From Vulcanimicrobiota bacterium (GTDB lineage: Bacteria > Vulcanimicrobiota > Vulcanimicrobiia > Eremiobacterales > Eremiobacteraceae), in the NCBI GenBank assembly GCA_019232725.1, contig JAFANK010000006.1:1-18571 (forward strand): a stretch of 18,571 bases of DNA, read 5' to 3'. The notes beneath the pieces are model-generated. The model saw nothing but the letters and a program-made list of their open reading frames with translations, had not been told where the DNA came from and did no database searches. Below, piece by piece: positions 7,530 to 14,701 of this stretch; positions within the stretch are counted from its first letter, which is position 1, and each line of letters starts with the position of its first letter. The position numbers and the translations under genes were made by a program.

Positions 7530-10500
7530 TTACAGCTTAGACAGGATCTCGTGGACGGTCGCGAGGCTTGCCCCATCGCGGCCCGGAAGCCCGATGACGA
7601 CTGCGCCCTGCGTGAACCGGAAATCTCCCCCGGTGAGCGATGTCAGCGCCGGAAGGGCCTGTTCGGACAATGAAAACCGGGGCCCCATCTCGAGAGTCAG
7701 CCGCCGCGCTTCGAGTGCAACTTTTTGCACTCCTTTCCTGGTTGCGAGAACACGCACGCGGGTCAGTTCGAGCAATGACTGCAGCGGTGGCGGCAAGGGA
7801 CCAAAACGGTCGCGCAGCTCCTCGGCCACAGCGTCTACCTCTTCTATAGTCTGCGCTGCCGCAAGTCGCTGATAGAACGCTACCTTATGCCCGGCTTTCA
7901 TATAATCGCTCGGGATGTACGCGCTTGTCCGCACATCGAGCACCGGTGGCGCTTCCTGCGTCACTGGTGCTTTCCCGCGGCGCTGCGCGACCGTATCGCG
8001 CAGGATCTCGCAGTACGTCTCAAAGCCGACGGACGCGATAAAGCCATGCTGCTCCCGGCCAAGCAAATTCCCCGCGCCGCGGATCTCGAGATCGCGCATG
8101 GCTAATTGCAGTCCCGATCCCAGATGGGAGAATTCGCGGATCGCTTCGAGTCGCGAGCGCGCGACGTCGCTCAGCGCTCGATGCGGCTGATACAGGAAAT
8201 AGGCGTACGCTTGGTGGGCGCTGCGCCCCACCCGGCCGCGTAGCTGATAGAGCTGGGCGAGCCCGAAATGGTCGGCGTTGTTGATGATGATCGTGTTGAC
8301 GTTGGGGATGTCGAGGCCATTCTCGATGATCGTCGTCGAGACCAAGATGTCGACCTCGCCTTCGATGAACTTCAGCATGACGTCTTCGAGCTCGCCTTCC
8401 TTCATCTGACCATGTCCGATCGCGATGCGCGCGCGGGGCGCGAGCGCCTGAATCGCTGCGGCCACGCCGTAGATGGATTCGATGCGATTGTGCACGATGT
8501 ACACTTGGCCACCGCGATCGAGCTCCTGCGCGAGCGCGCTTGCGATCAGCGAGTCGCTGCTGGGAGCGACCACCGTCTTGATCGCGACACGCCCTTGTGG
8601 CGGTGTTTGGATCAATGAGAGATCGCGCACGCCCGCAAGACCCATGTGCAGCGTGCGCGGAATCGGTGTGGCCGAGAGCGTCAGCACGTCCACCGACTGG
8701 CGCAATTCTTTCAAGCGCTCTTTGTGCATCACGCCGAAGCGTTGCTCCTCATCCACGATGATGAGCCCCAGTCGTTTGAAGCCGACATCTTTTTGCAGCA
8801 GCCGATGCGTGCCGATGACCAGGTCGACGCTGCCTTCGGCCAGTCCGGCGAGCGCGATCTTCTGGTCAGCACGAGAGCGGAATCGCGACAGCAGCTCGAT
8901 CTTGACGGGATACGCAGCGAAGCGCTCCGAGAACGTGCGGAAATGCTGCGCCGCGAGCACCGTGGTCGGTGCGAGCACGGCGACTTGCTTCTGGTCCATC
9001 ACCGCCTTGAAGGCTGCGCGAATGGCGACCTCCGTCTTACCATAGCCGACGTCGCCGCACACGAGGCGATCCATCGGGCGCGCTCGCTCCATATCGGTCT
9101 TGACGGTGCGGATGGCCTCGACCTGATCGGGCGTCTCGTCGTAGGGGAACGATTCTTCGAGTTCTGATTGCCACGGCGTGTCGGGTGCAAACGGATGGCC
9201 GACCGCGACTTCACGTGCCGCGTACAAGCGCACCAGGCCTTCGGCGATGCGCTCCACCGCTTCACGGACACGCGAACGCGTGCGTGCCCAGTCACTGCCT
9301 CCCATCTTCGAAACACGCGGCGCTGCGCCGTCCGACGACGCATACTTGCGCACGAGATGCATTTGGTCGACCGGGACGTAGAGACGGTCTTCATTCGCAT
9401 ACGCAAGCTGCAGGTAGTCACGTCCGACGCCCAGCGCATCGATATGCTCGAGTCCGACGTAGCGGCCAATGCCATGGTGCGCATGGACGAAGTAATCGCC
9501 CACCGTCAGATCGTCCACGCTTTGCGGCACGCCTTCTTTGGCGCTACGGCGGTGGCTACGCCGCGCCGGATGTCCGTAGAGCTCGTTGTCACCGATAACG
9601 GCCAAGCGTACGCCCGGCATGACGAAGCCGGTATCAATCGCGCCGTCGCCGGACAGGACCTGACCATGTTCAGCTGGCAGCACAAGCCGTCTCGGTACGG
9701 GGCGCGTGGCAACGTCATGCTCGTCAAGCACTTCTGCGATGCGCCGATACCCGACGGATGCGATCGCGACCGTCACGCCGTTTGTTGCTTGCGCGCGGAC
9801 GTAGTCAATAAAGCGTTCGATGCTGCGGCCGAACGAGGGTGCAGGCTGCGAGACAAGAGCGACGCGCGCATCGGCGCGCACGTGCGCGAGTGGTTGTGGC
9901 GCAGTCGGCGTCGAGCGCAGCGTGCACGCCGCCATGCTCGCGAGTGGCGCGCTGAGCTCATCCAGCGAGAAGGCGGCACTCCCCGCTTCAGTTTCTTCGC
10001 CCGGGTCGGGCGCAGCAGTAGCAGCGCCGGCGTCGAGCTCGTCGCGGTCGGCATCGGCGACCGTGGCATCGCCGGCTTTGAGTGCGAATCCACGATCGGC
10101 CGCGACGATCATGTCAGGATCGTCGAGCACCACGTACGCTTTTGGGGCATATTGCCACACGGAGGCTTCCATCGTTGCACGCTCGCCGAGCGACCAGGGA
10201 ACGATGGTCACACGATCAAGCTCGCCGGCTGAGCGCTGTGATGAAAGCGCGAAGGTACGGATCTGCTCGAGGCGATCGCCGAAAAACTCCAGACGCACGG
10301 GCTCGTCGGCGGTGGCCGCAAACAGATCGATGAGCCCGCCGCGAACGGCGAATTCACCTGCGGCGCTGACGAGATCGACGCGCTCGTAGCCGATCGCCGC
10401 AAATTGTCCGATGACGGTCTCCCAGTCGTACTCCTCGCCCGTGGCAAGCTCGAGCGTTGCTGCCCGAAGCGCCGCCGGCGCGACAAGCGGCTGCCGTGCT

Positions 10501-10952
10501 GCGCCGTGTGGGATGCAGTATATGCCGGACCGGCCGGCGGCGAGCGCCTCGAGCAACGCGAGGCGGTCGGCACGTTCGGTCGGATTGAGGAGCGCACCGG
10601 CGCGCGCATCGAGTGCCCGTATCGCGCCGATACGGGCGCCGCGGTCGCCGAGATACGAAAGGCAATCGTTGACGATGCGGTCTGCAGACTCGACGCTCGG
10701 CGTCCACACGATGAACTGTCCGCCGAGCACGTTCCACAGTGCTGCCAGGAGCGCGGGACGTGCTGCCGCGGCGACGTCGACCATGTCGACGTGCTCGCGT
10801 GCGCGCAGGATGTGCGCAGCTTGCGCGACCTGCGGTGTTGCGGCCAAGGCGTGGGCGACCGCCTGTCCGAGAGAGTGCTGTTGCACGAAAAGCTCCAAAG
10901 CGCCGTGGCCGGATCGCGCGCGACCCGGCCTATTGGCAAGCTTGGATAGCAT
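7530..10952 (-). CDS. mfd: Transcription-repair coupling factor
   Basis: ATP-dependent DNA translocase that removes RNA polymerase stalled at lesions and recruits UvrA. The product has 1140 residues from the ATG at 10952. Domains in order: UvrB-like module (about 77-257, with AVRGGLIDLF and VRLEFFGDRLEQIR), a variable acidic linker (about 299-333), the CarD-like RNA-polymerase-interaction domain (about 480-537, VGDYFVHAHHGIGRYVGLEH), and RecG-like helicase motors with Walker A GDVGYGKTE (633-641), the DEEQ box (734-737), SATPIPRT (760-767) and QLRGRVGR. The translocation motif and C-terminal D7 domain follow. The frame stays open to 11171, but that part covers the promoter region and the start of the gene on the other strand. 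The exact start is uncertain, since a promoter-like sequence overlaps the ATG; TTG 10898 or GTG 10886 are alternatives. Confidence 0.97.
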   Translation of the reverse strand: MLSKLANRPGRARSGHGALELFVQQHSLGQAVAHALAATPQVAQAAHILRAREHVDMVDVAAAARPALLAALWNVLGGQFIVWTPSVESADRIVNDCLSYLGDRGARIGAIRALDARAGALLNPTERADRLALLEALAAGRSGIYCIPHGAARQPLVAPAALRAATLELATGEEYDWETVIGQFAAIGYERVDLVSAAGEFAVRGGLIDLFAATADEPVRLEFFGDRLEQIRTFALSSQRSAGELDRVTIVPWSLGERATMEASVWQYAPKAYVVLDDPDMIVAADRGFALKAGDATVADADRDELDAGAATAAPDPGEETEAGSAAFSLDELSAPLASMAACTLRSTPTAPQPLAHVRADARVALVSQPAPSFGRSIERFIDYVRAQATNGVTVAIASVGYRRIAEVLDEHDVATRPVPRRLVLPAEHGQVLSGDGAIDTGFVMPGVRLAVIGDNELYGHPARRSHRRSAKEGVPQSVDDLTVGDYFVHAHHGIGRYVGLEHIDALGVGRDYLQLAYANEDRLYVPVDQMHLVRKYASSDGAAPRVSKMGGSDWARTRSRVREAVERIAEGLVRLYAAREVAVGHPFAPDTPWQSELEESFPYDETPDQVEAIRTVKTDMERARPMDRLVCGDVGYGKTEVAIRAAFKAVMDQKQVAVLAPTTVLAAQHFRTFSERFAAYPVKIELLSRFRSRADQKIALAGLAEGSVDLVIGTHRLLQKDVGFKRLGLIIVDEEQRFGVMHKERLKELRQSVDVLTLSATPIPRTLHMGLAGVRDLSLIQTPPQGRVAIKTVVAPSSDSLIASALAQELDRGGQVYIVHNRIESIYGVAAAIQALAPRARIAIGHGQMKEGELEDVMLKFIEGEVDILVSTTIIENGLDIPNVNTIIINNADHFGLAQLYQLRGRVGRSAHQAYAYFLYQPHRALSDVARSRLEAIREFSHLGSGLQLAMRDLEIRGAGNLLGREQHGFIASVGFETYCEILRDTVAQRRGKAPVTQEAPPVLDVRTSAYIPSDYMKAGHKVAFYQRLAAAQTIEEVDAVAEELRDRFGPLPPPLQSLLELTRVRVLATRKGVQKVALEARRLTLEMGPRFSLSEQALPALTSLTGGDFRFTQGAVVIGLPGRDGASLATVHEILSKL

Positions 10953-10976
10953 AGAGCCGGCGTGCGGACCTGTCAA
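10948..10976 (-). promoter_or_regulatory. Candidate sigma-70-type promoter for mfd
   Basis: On the minus strand a consensus -35 TTGACA (10976-10971) is followed after exactly 17 bases by TATGCT (10953-10948), which matches four of six positions of TATAAT. The -10 contains the annotated mfd ATG (10952), so transcription would start near 10941, inside the present reading frame. Either the element is fortuitous or translation begins further in. Confidence 0.4.
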
Positions 10977-10979
10977 GGT

Positions 10980-11020
10980 GGGTGGCGCGCGAAGTGCGGG
11001 CGGCACGTAAAGTGCCACCC
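10980..11020. repeat. Short palindromic element made of two 18-base tandem units
   Basis: Two directly adjacent 18-base units, 10980-10997 (GGGTGGCGCGCGAAGTGC) and 10998-11015 (GGGCGGCACGTAAAGTGC), agree at 14 of 18 positions. The pair is bounded by a perfect 7-base inverted repeat, GGGTGGC at 10980-10986 and GCCACCC at 11014-11020. The second unit also holds a 5-base hairpin (GGCAC/GTGCC, 11002-11016). It lies immediately upstream of the mfd -35 in the divergent intergenic region. It could be a dispersed REP-like element or an operator; a genome search would tell. Confidence 0.5.
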
Positions 11021-11112
11021 CTACAGGGAAATCTAAAAAGGTAGCAAGCGGGCGCGGTTTATGACCACCCGCGCGCGAGGTAAAGCACTGAGCAAGCCAG
11101 GAGTGCAAGGTC

Positions 11113-11508
11113 ATGAGACAGGGTTTGACGCTTATCGCCTGCGCGTTCGCCATACCGCTCTTGGCAAGCACGGCTGCGCTGGGTGACGCGGCGCTGCCGC
11201 CGGGCGTCCCCTACGCGGCGCCGTCCGATCCCGTACGCATCGCCGCCATCGAGCTCCCGTCTGGCACCGTCCGGGGAGGCGACACCATCAGCGCGACCGT
11301 CCTCACCAGCAGCAACGCCGCAGCCGTCACCGCCACTGTCGGCACGTACGTGCTCAACCTGCCGAAGACGGCCCCAGGTACCTTCGAGCTTTCCGTCGCG
11401 GTACCACGACTGCCGCTGCCGACCTACCATGCGAAAATCGTCGTGACCGCGATCCGGGCGGACGGCGCCACGGACCAGACGTCAGTCAAAGTTTTGATCA
11501 AGTACTAA
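11113..11508 (+). CDS. Small secreted protein with a likely Ig-like beta-sandwich fold
   Basis: I do not recognise a named family. The 131-residue product has a Sec signal peptide (MRQG, hydrophobic LTLIACAFAIPLLASTAA, probable cut after A-L-G near residue 24) and no lipobox cysteine. The rest is one beta-rich domain with alternating hydrophobic strands (VRIAAIELPSGTV, DTISATVLTSS, TYVLNLPK, GTFELSVAVP, YHAKIVVTAIRADG, TSVKVLIKY), the look of a bacterial Ig-like or adhesin-type module. AGGAG at 11099-11103 is nine bases before the ATG. Its stop overlaps the deoB ATG as TAATG, so it is the first gene of the plus-strand operon. Its place ahead of polysaccharide genes suggests a surface role, but that is inference. 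Confidence 0.75.
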   Translation: MRQGLTLIACAFAIPLLASTAALGDAALPPGVPYAAPSDPVRIAAIELPSGTVRGGDTISATVLTSSNAAAVTATVGTYVLNLPKTAPGTFELSVAVPRLPLPTYHAKIVVTAIRADGATDQTSVKVLIKY

Positions 11509-12665
11509 TGAAGAAAGCCCGCGTGGTCGTCCTCGTCATCGACGGGGGCGGCGTCGGCGCAACTGAGGATGCGGCACGTTTCGGCGACGGGCCGGCAGTC
11601 AATTCGCTTGGCAATACCGCCAGAGCCAACGGCGGTCTTGCGCTCCCCAACCTGGAGCGCTTGGGCCTGGGGTGGCTGTCCACGATACAGGGTGTCGGCC
11701 GGCCATCGGCGCCACTTGCAGCGTGCGCACGCTTGCGAGAGATGAGCAACGGCAAGGACAGCGTCACGGGCCACTGGGAGATGATGGGCATCACCGTGCA
11801 CAACGCGTTTCCTACATACCCGAACGGGTTTCCACCGGAGCTCATCGAGCGCTTCGAGGCGCTCATCGGACGCAAAGTGCTCGGCAATATCGTCGCATCC
11901 GGTACGGAGATCATCGAGCGGCTCGGGCGGATGCACATGGAGACCGGTTTTCCTATCGTGTATACGTCGGCCGATTCGGTCTTTCAAGTCGCGACGCACG
12001 AAGCAGTCGTCCCATTGCCGACGCTCTGGGACTGGTGCGAACAGGCGCGGGCAATGTTGGTGCCACCGCACCGTGTCAACCGTGTCATCGCGCGACCGTT
12101 TGAGGGAAAACCTGGAGCATTCGTCCGTACGGCAGGACGTCGCGACTACGCGGTGCCGCCACCCTCGCCGAGTTTGTTGGAAGTGCTCGAGCGTGCTGCG
12201 GTGCCGACGCTCGTTTTGGGGAAGATCCAAGACCTGTACTCGTGCCAGGGCATTAGCGCTGGGAGACGAACCGCTGACAACGCTGAAGGGATCGACCGAA
12301 CGCTTGAATGGTTGCGCAGCGGCGATGGCGGTTTTTGTTTCACAAATCTCAACGACTTCGATTCGAAATATGGGCATAGGCGGAATGCTGACGGCTACGC
12401 GAAAGCGCTCATGACGCTCGACCAAGGACTGACCCCCCTGCTCAGCGAGCTCGGTGCAGGCGACCGGTTGATCATCACCGCGGACCATGGGTGCGATCCG
12501 ACCGCGCCGGGTACAGACCATACTCGAGAGTTCGCACCCCTTTTGGACTATCGACCTGGCATGGGCGGTGCAGTCCTCGGCGATCTTGATTCTTTTTCGC
12601 AGGTTGGCCATCGCGTGCTGGAGATGTTCGACGTGCCGCTGCCGGTCGCGGAGCTGAGCGTATGA
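11508..12665 (+). CDS. deoB: Phosphopentomutase
   Basis: Interconverts (deoxy)ribose 1-phosphate and 5-phosphate, linking nucleoside breakdown to the pentose phosphate pathway. This 385-residue alkaline-phosphatase-superfamily enzyme keeps the dinuclear metal ligands in their family motifs: Asp12 in VIDGGGVG, Asp283/Asp285 and His290 in NLNDFDSKYGHRR, Asp326-His327 in TADHGCDPT and His338 in GTDHTRE. The nucleophile motif, normally G-K-D-T-x-T/S-G-H-W-E, reads GKDSVTGHWE, so the phospho-accepting threonine is Ser85. The start motif D-S-F-G-I-G is D-G-G-G-V-G. No nucleoside phosphorylase or deaminase is nearby. It is tied by TAATG to the secreted protein and by ATGA to the sugar transferase, an unusual setting. 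The fold assignment is firm; the physiological substrate is less so. Confidence 0.94.
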   Translation: MKKARVVVLVIDGGGVGATEDAARFGDGPAVNSLGNTARANGGLALPNLERLGLGWLSTIQGVGRPSAPLAACARLREMSNGKDSVTGHWEMMGITVHNAFPTYPNGFPPELIERFEALIGRKVLGNIVASGTEIIERLGRMHMETGFPIVYTSADSVFQVATHEAVVPLPTLWDWCEQARAMLVPPHRVNRVIARPFEGKPGAFVRTAGRRDYAVPPPSPSLLEVLERAAVPTLVLGKIQDLYSCQGISAGRRTADNAEGIDRTLEWLRSGDGGFCFTNLNDFDSKYGHRRNADGYAKALMTLDQGLTPLLSELGAGDRLIITADHGCDPTAPGTDHTREFAPLLDYRPGMGGAVLGDLDSFSQVGHRVLEMFDVPLPVAELSV

Positions 12666-13366
12666 TCGCAAGTGCTGTTGTACGACCTGCAGTTCGTAAG
12701 CCGCTGGGCCCCAGTCGCGCGCAGCGCGTCCTTCGGTGGCGACGTGCGGTGCGACCAGTGCCAGCTTTGTGGCTCGCGATCAAGCGCGCGTGCGATCTGA
12801 TCCTGGGAAGCGTGGTCGCAGCGCTCACCTTGCCGCTATGCGCCCTCATTGCGCTCGCCGTGAAACTCGCATCGCCAGGACCGGTGTTCTTCGTGCAAGA
12901 GCGCATCGGCCGCGATGGCCGGCCGTTCCGGCTCTTCAAGTTCCGGACCATGATCGATGGTGCGCATCTCATGCACCGTCACGTGGCGCACTTGAACGCT
13001 TGCGACGGCCCCGCGTTGAAAATACCGAACGATCCACGTCTTCACCCATTGGGCGCCTTCTTGCGGCGTAGCAGTCTTGACGAGCTGCCGCAGCTCATCA
13101 ACGTGCTGCGCGGGGAGATGAGTCTTGTCGGACCAAGGCCTGCACTCGCGGATGAGGTAGAGAGCTACGAGCCGCACTACCACCAGCGCCTGACCGTGCA
13201 GCCGGGGATGACAGGGCTGTGGCAAGTGAGCGGCCGAGCGAACATACAGTTCCGGCGCTGGATGGCCATGGACGTCTGGTACGCACGGCAGTGGTCACCG
13301 CTCGTCGATGCCTGGATCATCGCACGGACGCTGCCGGCGGTGTTGCGCCGGGAAGGAGCGTGGTGA
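12662..13366 (+). CDS. Polyprenyl-phosphate sugar-1-phosphate transferase (bacterial sugar transferase family)
   Basis: A small monotopic phosphoglycosyl transferase (PF02397 type) of 234 residues that moves a sugar-1-phosphate from a nucleotide sugar to undecaprenyl phosphate, starting a lipid-linked glycan at the inner face of the membrane. A re-entrant hydrophobic helix at about 38-72 (AIKRACDLILGSVVAALTLP) leads into SPGPVFFVQERIGRDGRPF and FKFRTM. The catalytic Asp140-Glu141 dyad sits in SSLDELPQLINVLRGEMSLV, followed by VGPRPAL and PGMTGLWQVSGR. It has no large N-terminal multi-span domain, so it resembles PglC or the WcaJ/WbaP core rather than the full WbaP. The sugar cannot be read from the sequence. 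It overlaps deoB by ATGA and the polymerase gene by GTGA. Confidence 0.95.
   Translation: MIASAVVRPAVRKPLGPSRAQRVLRWRRAVRPVPALWLAIKRACDLILGSVVAALTLPLCALIALAVKLASPGPVFFVQERIGRDGRPFRLFKFRTMIDGAHLMHRHVAHLNACDGPALKIPNDPRLHPLGAFLRRSSLDELPQLINVLRGEMSLVGPRPALADEVESYEPHYHQRLTVQPGMTGLWQVSGRANIQFRRWMAMDVWYARQWSPLVDAWIIARTLPAVLRREGAW
13353..13358 (+). promoter_or_regulatory. Shine-Dalgarno site that decides the polymerase start
   Basis: AAGGAG lies four bases before the GTG at 13363 and 22 bases before the first in-frame ATG (13381). It supports the GTG start that overlaps the sugar-transferase stop. Confidence 0.6.
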
Positions 13367-14691
13367 CGCAGGCGCTTGCCATGCTGCCGCCCGTCATCAA
13401 TCAGACCACCGCGCCGGTTCCGCTCGATCCCTGGTCTGCAGCCGGTTTTACCGCCATCGCCGTTGCCTCTGGCTATCTCGCTTTTCGCGGATCTCCGTGG
13501 ATGCTCGGCGTCCTCGCATTTTCCGTGCCGTTCGCAGGGTACCGCGACGTTGCGCACACGACGATCACCCTCGAGAAATGCGTAGCCCTCGGGACTGCCG
13601 TGGGACTCTTGCTCGGCGGCGCACCGGTCTGGCCGCGCTCCACGGGCACCCGGCGCGTGTTGCTCGCGGGTGCGTTCGTGTTGGCTGCTATCGCGTTGTC
13701 GGCGGTGCAGGCAGAATACCGGCTGCCTGTAGCGCGCGAATTCTTCAAAGAAGCTCAATATCTCGTGCTCCTCTGGTGTGCCGCCACGATCATAGAGAGA
13801 ACGGCTCGCTCGGAAGTCTATTTTGCACCAGCGGTCGCAGCTTCATCCGCGATCGTCTCCACGCTCGCCATATCCCAAGCGATCATCGGCGGCGCTCCTT
13901 CGGGCATCTTGATCAATGGTCACGCGCTACCACGCGTCGCCGGCACATCGGAAGGACCCAACCAGTTCGCCGGCTACTGCGAGTCAGTGCTGCCGACGAT
14001 CTGGGTATGGCCGATGCTGGTCGCGTCGTATGCGCCGTTGCGCAACTACGCGAACTTCAGCACAGCGGCAGCGCTCGTGCTCAGCCAATCACGAGCAGGC
14101 ATCGTCGTCATCGCGCTCGCCTATGCGGCGCTGCGCCGCTGGGCGCGGGCAGCAGCAGCCGCTGCGCTTGTGCCGTTATGTGCAGGTGCGATCGCAGGGC
14201 TTCTCGTCATCGCGGGCTGGTTCATCATTCGGGCGCACGCAGGCTGGACGGACTTCTGGCATCTCTTCCTGTTTGACATTCCCGGTCAGCAGCAGGGAGG
14301 CGTCAGTACGCGCACGCAGCTGTGGCCCGCGGCGGTCACGCTTTTCCTGCGGCATCCGCTGACCGGCGTGGGTGCAGGCAATTTCGAGTTGTTGCTGTCG
14401 ACGGTGGGGTTGCCGGGCGTGCGGACCAACGCGGGCAGCTTACCCTTGCAAACGCTTGCCGAACAGGGGCTGATAGGCTTTGCCGCCCTCGTGGTGTTCG
14501 CGACGGTCGCCTTACGCGAAACGTACGTGCGCCGAGCCGCGTCACCCCTGGCGCTCGCCGCGTGTCTTGCATTTGCAGCACTGCTCGCGCACCAGCTAGT
14601 GGACGTTTTGTTCTTCTATCCCAAGGCGGCTGAGCTGAGCTTTTTGCTGCTTGGCGCAGGTACGGCGGCCAGGGGGACCAGCAGCCGATAA
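13363..14691 (+). CDS. O-antigen polymerase/ligase family membrane protein (Wzy_C type)
   Basis: An integral membrane protein of 442 residues with about ten to twelve hydrophobic segments, matching polymerases (Wzy) and ligases (WaaL) that join lipid-linked glycans on the outer side of the membrane. Family motifs are GTSEGPNQFAGY (194-205), LSQSRAG (241-247), the periplasmic-loop stretch TRTQLWPAAVTLFLRHPL and GVGAGNFE (335-342), and TNAGSLPLQTLAEQGLIG (355-372). In most relatives the last motif carries A-H-N before the LQ-LAE-GL segment; here the aligned residues are A-G-S, so the usual loop histidine is missing. Polymerase and ligase cannot be told apart from sequence. The GTG start at 13363 is backed by AAGGAG. 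The open frame to 13219 overlaps the sugar transferase and is excluded. Confidence 0.87.
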   Translation: MTQALAMLPPVINQTTAPVPLDPWSAAGFTAIAVASGYLAFRGSPWMLGVLAFSVPFAGYRDVAHTTITLEKCVALGTAVGLLLGGAPVWPRSTGTRRVLLAGAFVLAAIALSAVQAEYRLPVAREFFKEAQYLVLLWCAATIIERTARSEVYFAPAVAASSAIVSTLAISQAIIGGAPSGILINGHALPRVAGTSEGPNQFAGYCESVLPTIWVWPMLVASYAPLRNYANFSTAAALVLSQSRAGIVVIALAYAALRRWARAAAAAALVPLCAGAIAGLLVIAGWFIIRAHAGWTDFWHLFLFDIPGQQQGGVSTRTQLWPAAVTLFLRHPLTGVGAGNFELLLSTVGLPGVRTNAGSLPLQTLAEQGLIGFAALVVFATVALRETYVRRAASPLALAACLAFAALLAHQLVDVLFFYPKAAELSFLLLGAGTAARGTSSR

Positions 14692-14701
14692 TAACTCTAG
14701 G

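Noticed and set aside
9168..10232. A 354-codon open frame on the plus strand inside mfd
   Set aside because: Antisense to conserved Mfd domains; composition is typical of a frame shadow and no motif is visible.
10953..11171. Upstream extension of the mfd frame by 73 codons
   Set aside because: It would cover the divergent promoter region, the repeat element and the signal-peptide region of the opposite gene, and the added residues resemble no Mfd N-terminus.
11505..12671. A 388-codon open frame on the minus strand opposite deoB
   Set aside because: Almost exactly mirrors deoB, which has all catalytic motifs; the antisense product shows no recognisable features.
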